A DNA stretch of 64,000 bases from assembly GCA_010672925.1 (NCBI GenBank), contig JAAHFP010000018.1:63946-127945 (forward strand), given 5' to 3'. Positions within the stretch are counted from its first letter, which is position 1. Every line of letters starts with the position of its first letter. The DNA comes from Symploca sp. SIO1C2. GTDB lineage: Bacteria; Cyanobacteriota; Cyanobacteriia; Cyanobacteriales; Coleofasciculaceae. The notes under the pieces are model-generated. The model saw only the letters and a list, made by a program, of their open reading frames with translations. It was not told the origin of the DNA and did not search any database. Of this stretch, positions 63,998 through 64,000 are shown piece by piece. The position numbers were made by a program, and so were the translations under genes.

Positions 63998-64000
63998 AGG

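Overview
The window looks like chromosome of a large-genome filamentous cyanobacterium, possibly an Oscillatoriales or Moorena-like lineage (the lineage is an inference). Supporting signs are the many GCGATCGC (HIP1) octamers, abundant heptamer-type tandem repeats and small palindromic elements, and families that are mainly cyanobacterial: DUF4347, DUF1830, DUF3082, DUF928, DUF4342, XisI, tocopherol cyclase and STAND-type Ser/Thr kinases. Gene density is low and about one third of the window is repeat-rich intergenic DNA.

Layout. 1-5.2 kb: the 5' part of a Ser/Thr kinase-AAA signalling gene running off the left edge, a metallo-beta-lactamase-fold protein and a glutathione S-transferase. 6-11.3 kb: a 1766-residue secreted protein (DUF4347, beta-helix, metzincin motif, RTX repeats). 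11.3-13.4 kb: a MITE nest. One 202-bp MITE has split an Rpn/DUF4351-type nuclease gene, with a 6-bp target duplication. 13.4-19.8 kb: an orphan XisI and a second giant Ser/Thr kinase-AAA-GAF protein whose C-terminus is an AAA_35-like ATPase instead of a histidine kinase. 19.9-28.7 kb, all on the minus strand: an atypical response regulator, a GC-rich heme-oxygenase-like secreted protein, a fused RRE-E1-YcaO cyclodehydratase of the TOMM type, an amidohydrolase and an unrecognised 373-residue protein coupled to it. 29.1-35.3 kb: a gene broken by an 18-bp palindrome insertion, a phospholipase C-like phosphoesterase, a DUF1906 glycoside-hydrolase-like protein, a sigma factor with a partial second region 4, and an unknown cysteine-containing protein. 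35.5-41.2 kb: a NERD-helicase-pentapeptide fusion, small proteins and a secreted peroxiredoxin. 41.7-47.1 kb: a NACHT-HEAT-caspase protein and a two-gene toxin-like module between direct repeats. 47.2-63.6 kb: mostly housekeeping genes (gpsA, cysE, ahcY, a GTPase, ExoD, tocopherol cyclase, UbiB/ABC1 kinase), with a TIR-FHA protein and a short RTX protein. The right edge is the 5S rRNA end of an rRNA operon on the minus strand, with its terminator.

How the genes may work together. The most notable signal is a family of direct repeats of TATATGAGTTTT. Between 22.2 and 34.6 kb these repeats lie upstream of five genes, always in the same orientation relative to the gene: the amidohydrolase, the YcaO enzyme, the response regulator, the sigma factor and the 34767 gene. 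A sixth, 230-bp array contains the palindromic form TATGAG-T-CTCATA. I infer a local regulon built around a RiPP-type (YcaO) enzyme, a pseudo-receiver and a sigma factor. Independently, the 29141 and 32127 genes share a 64-bp promoter block with CCGACTT iterons. No tRNA, CRISPR array or intact transposase gene was seen.
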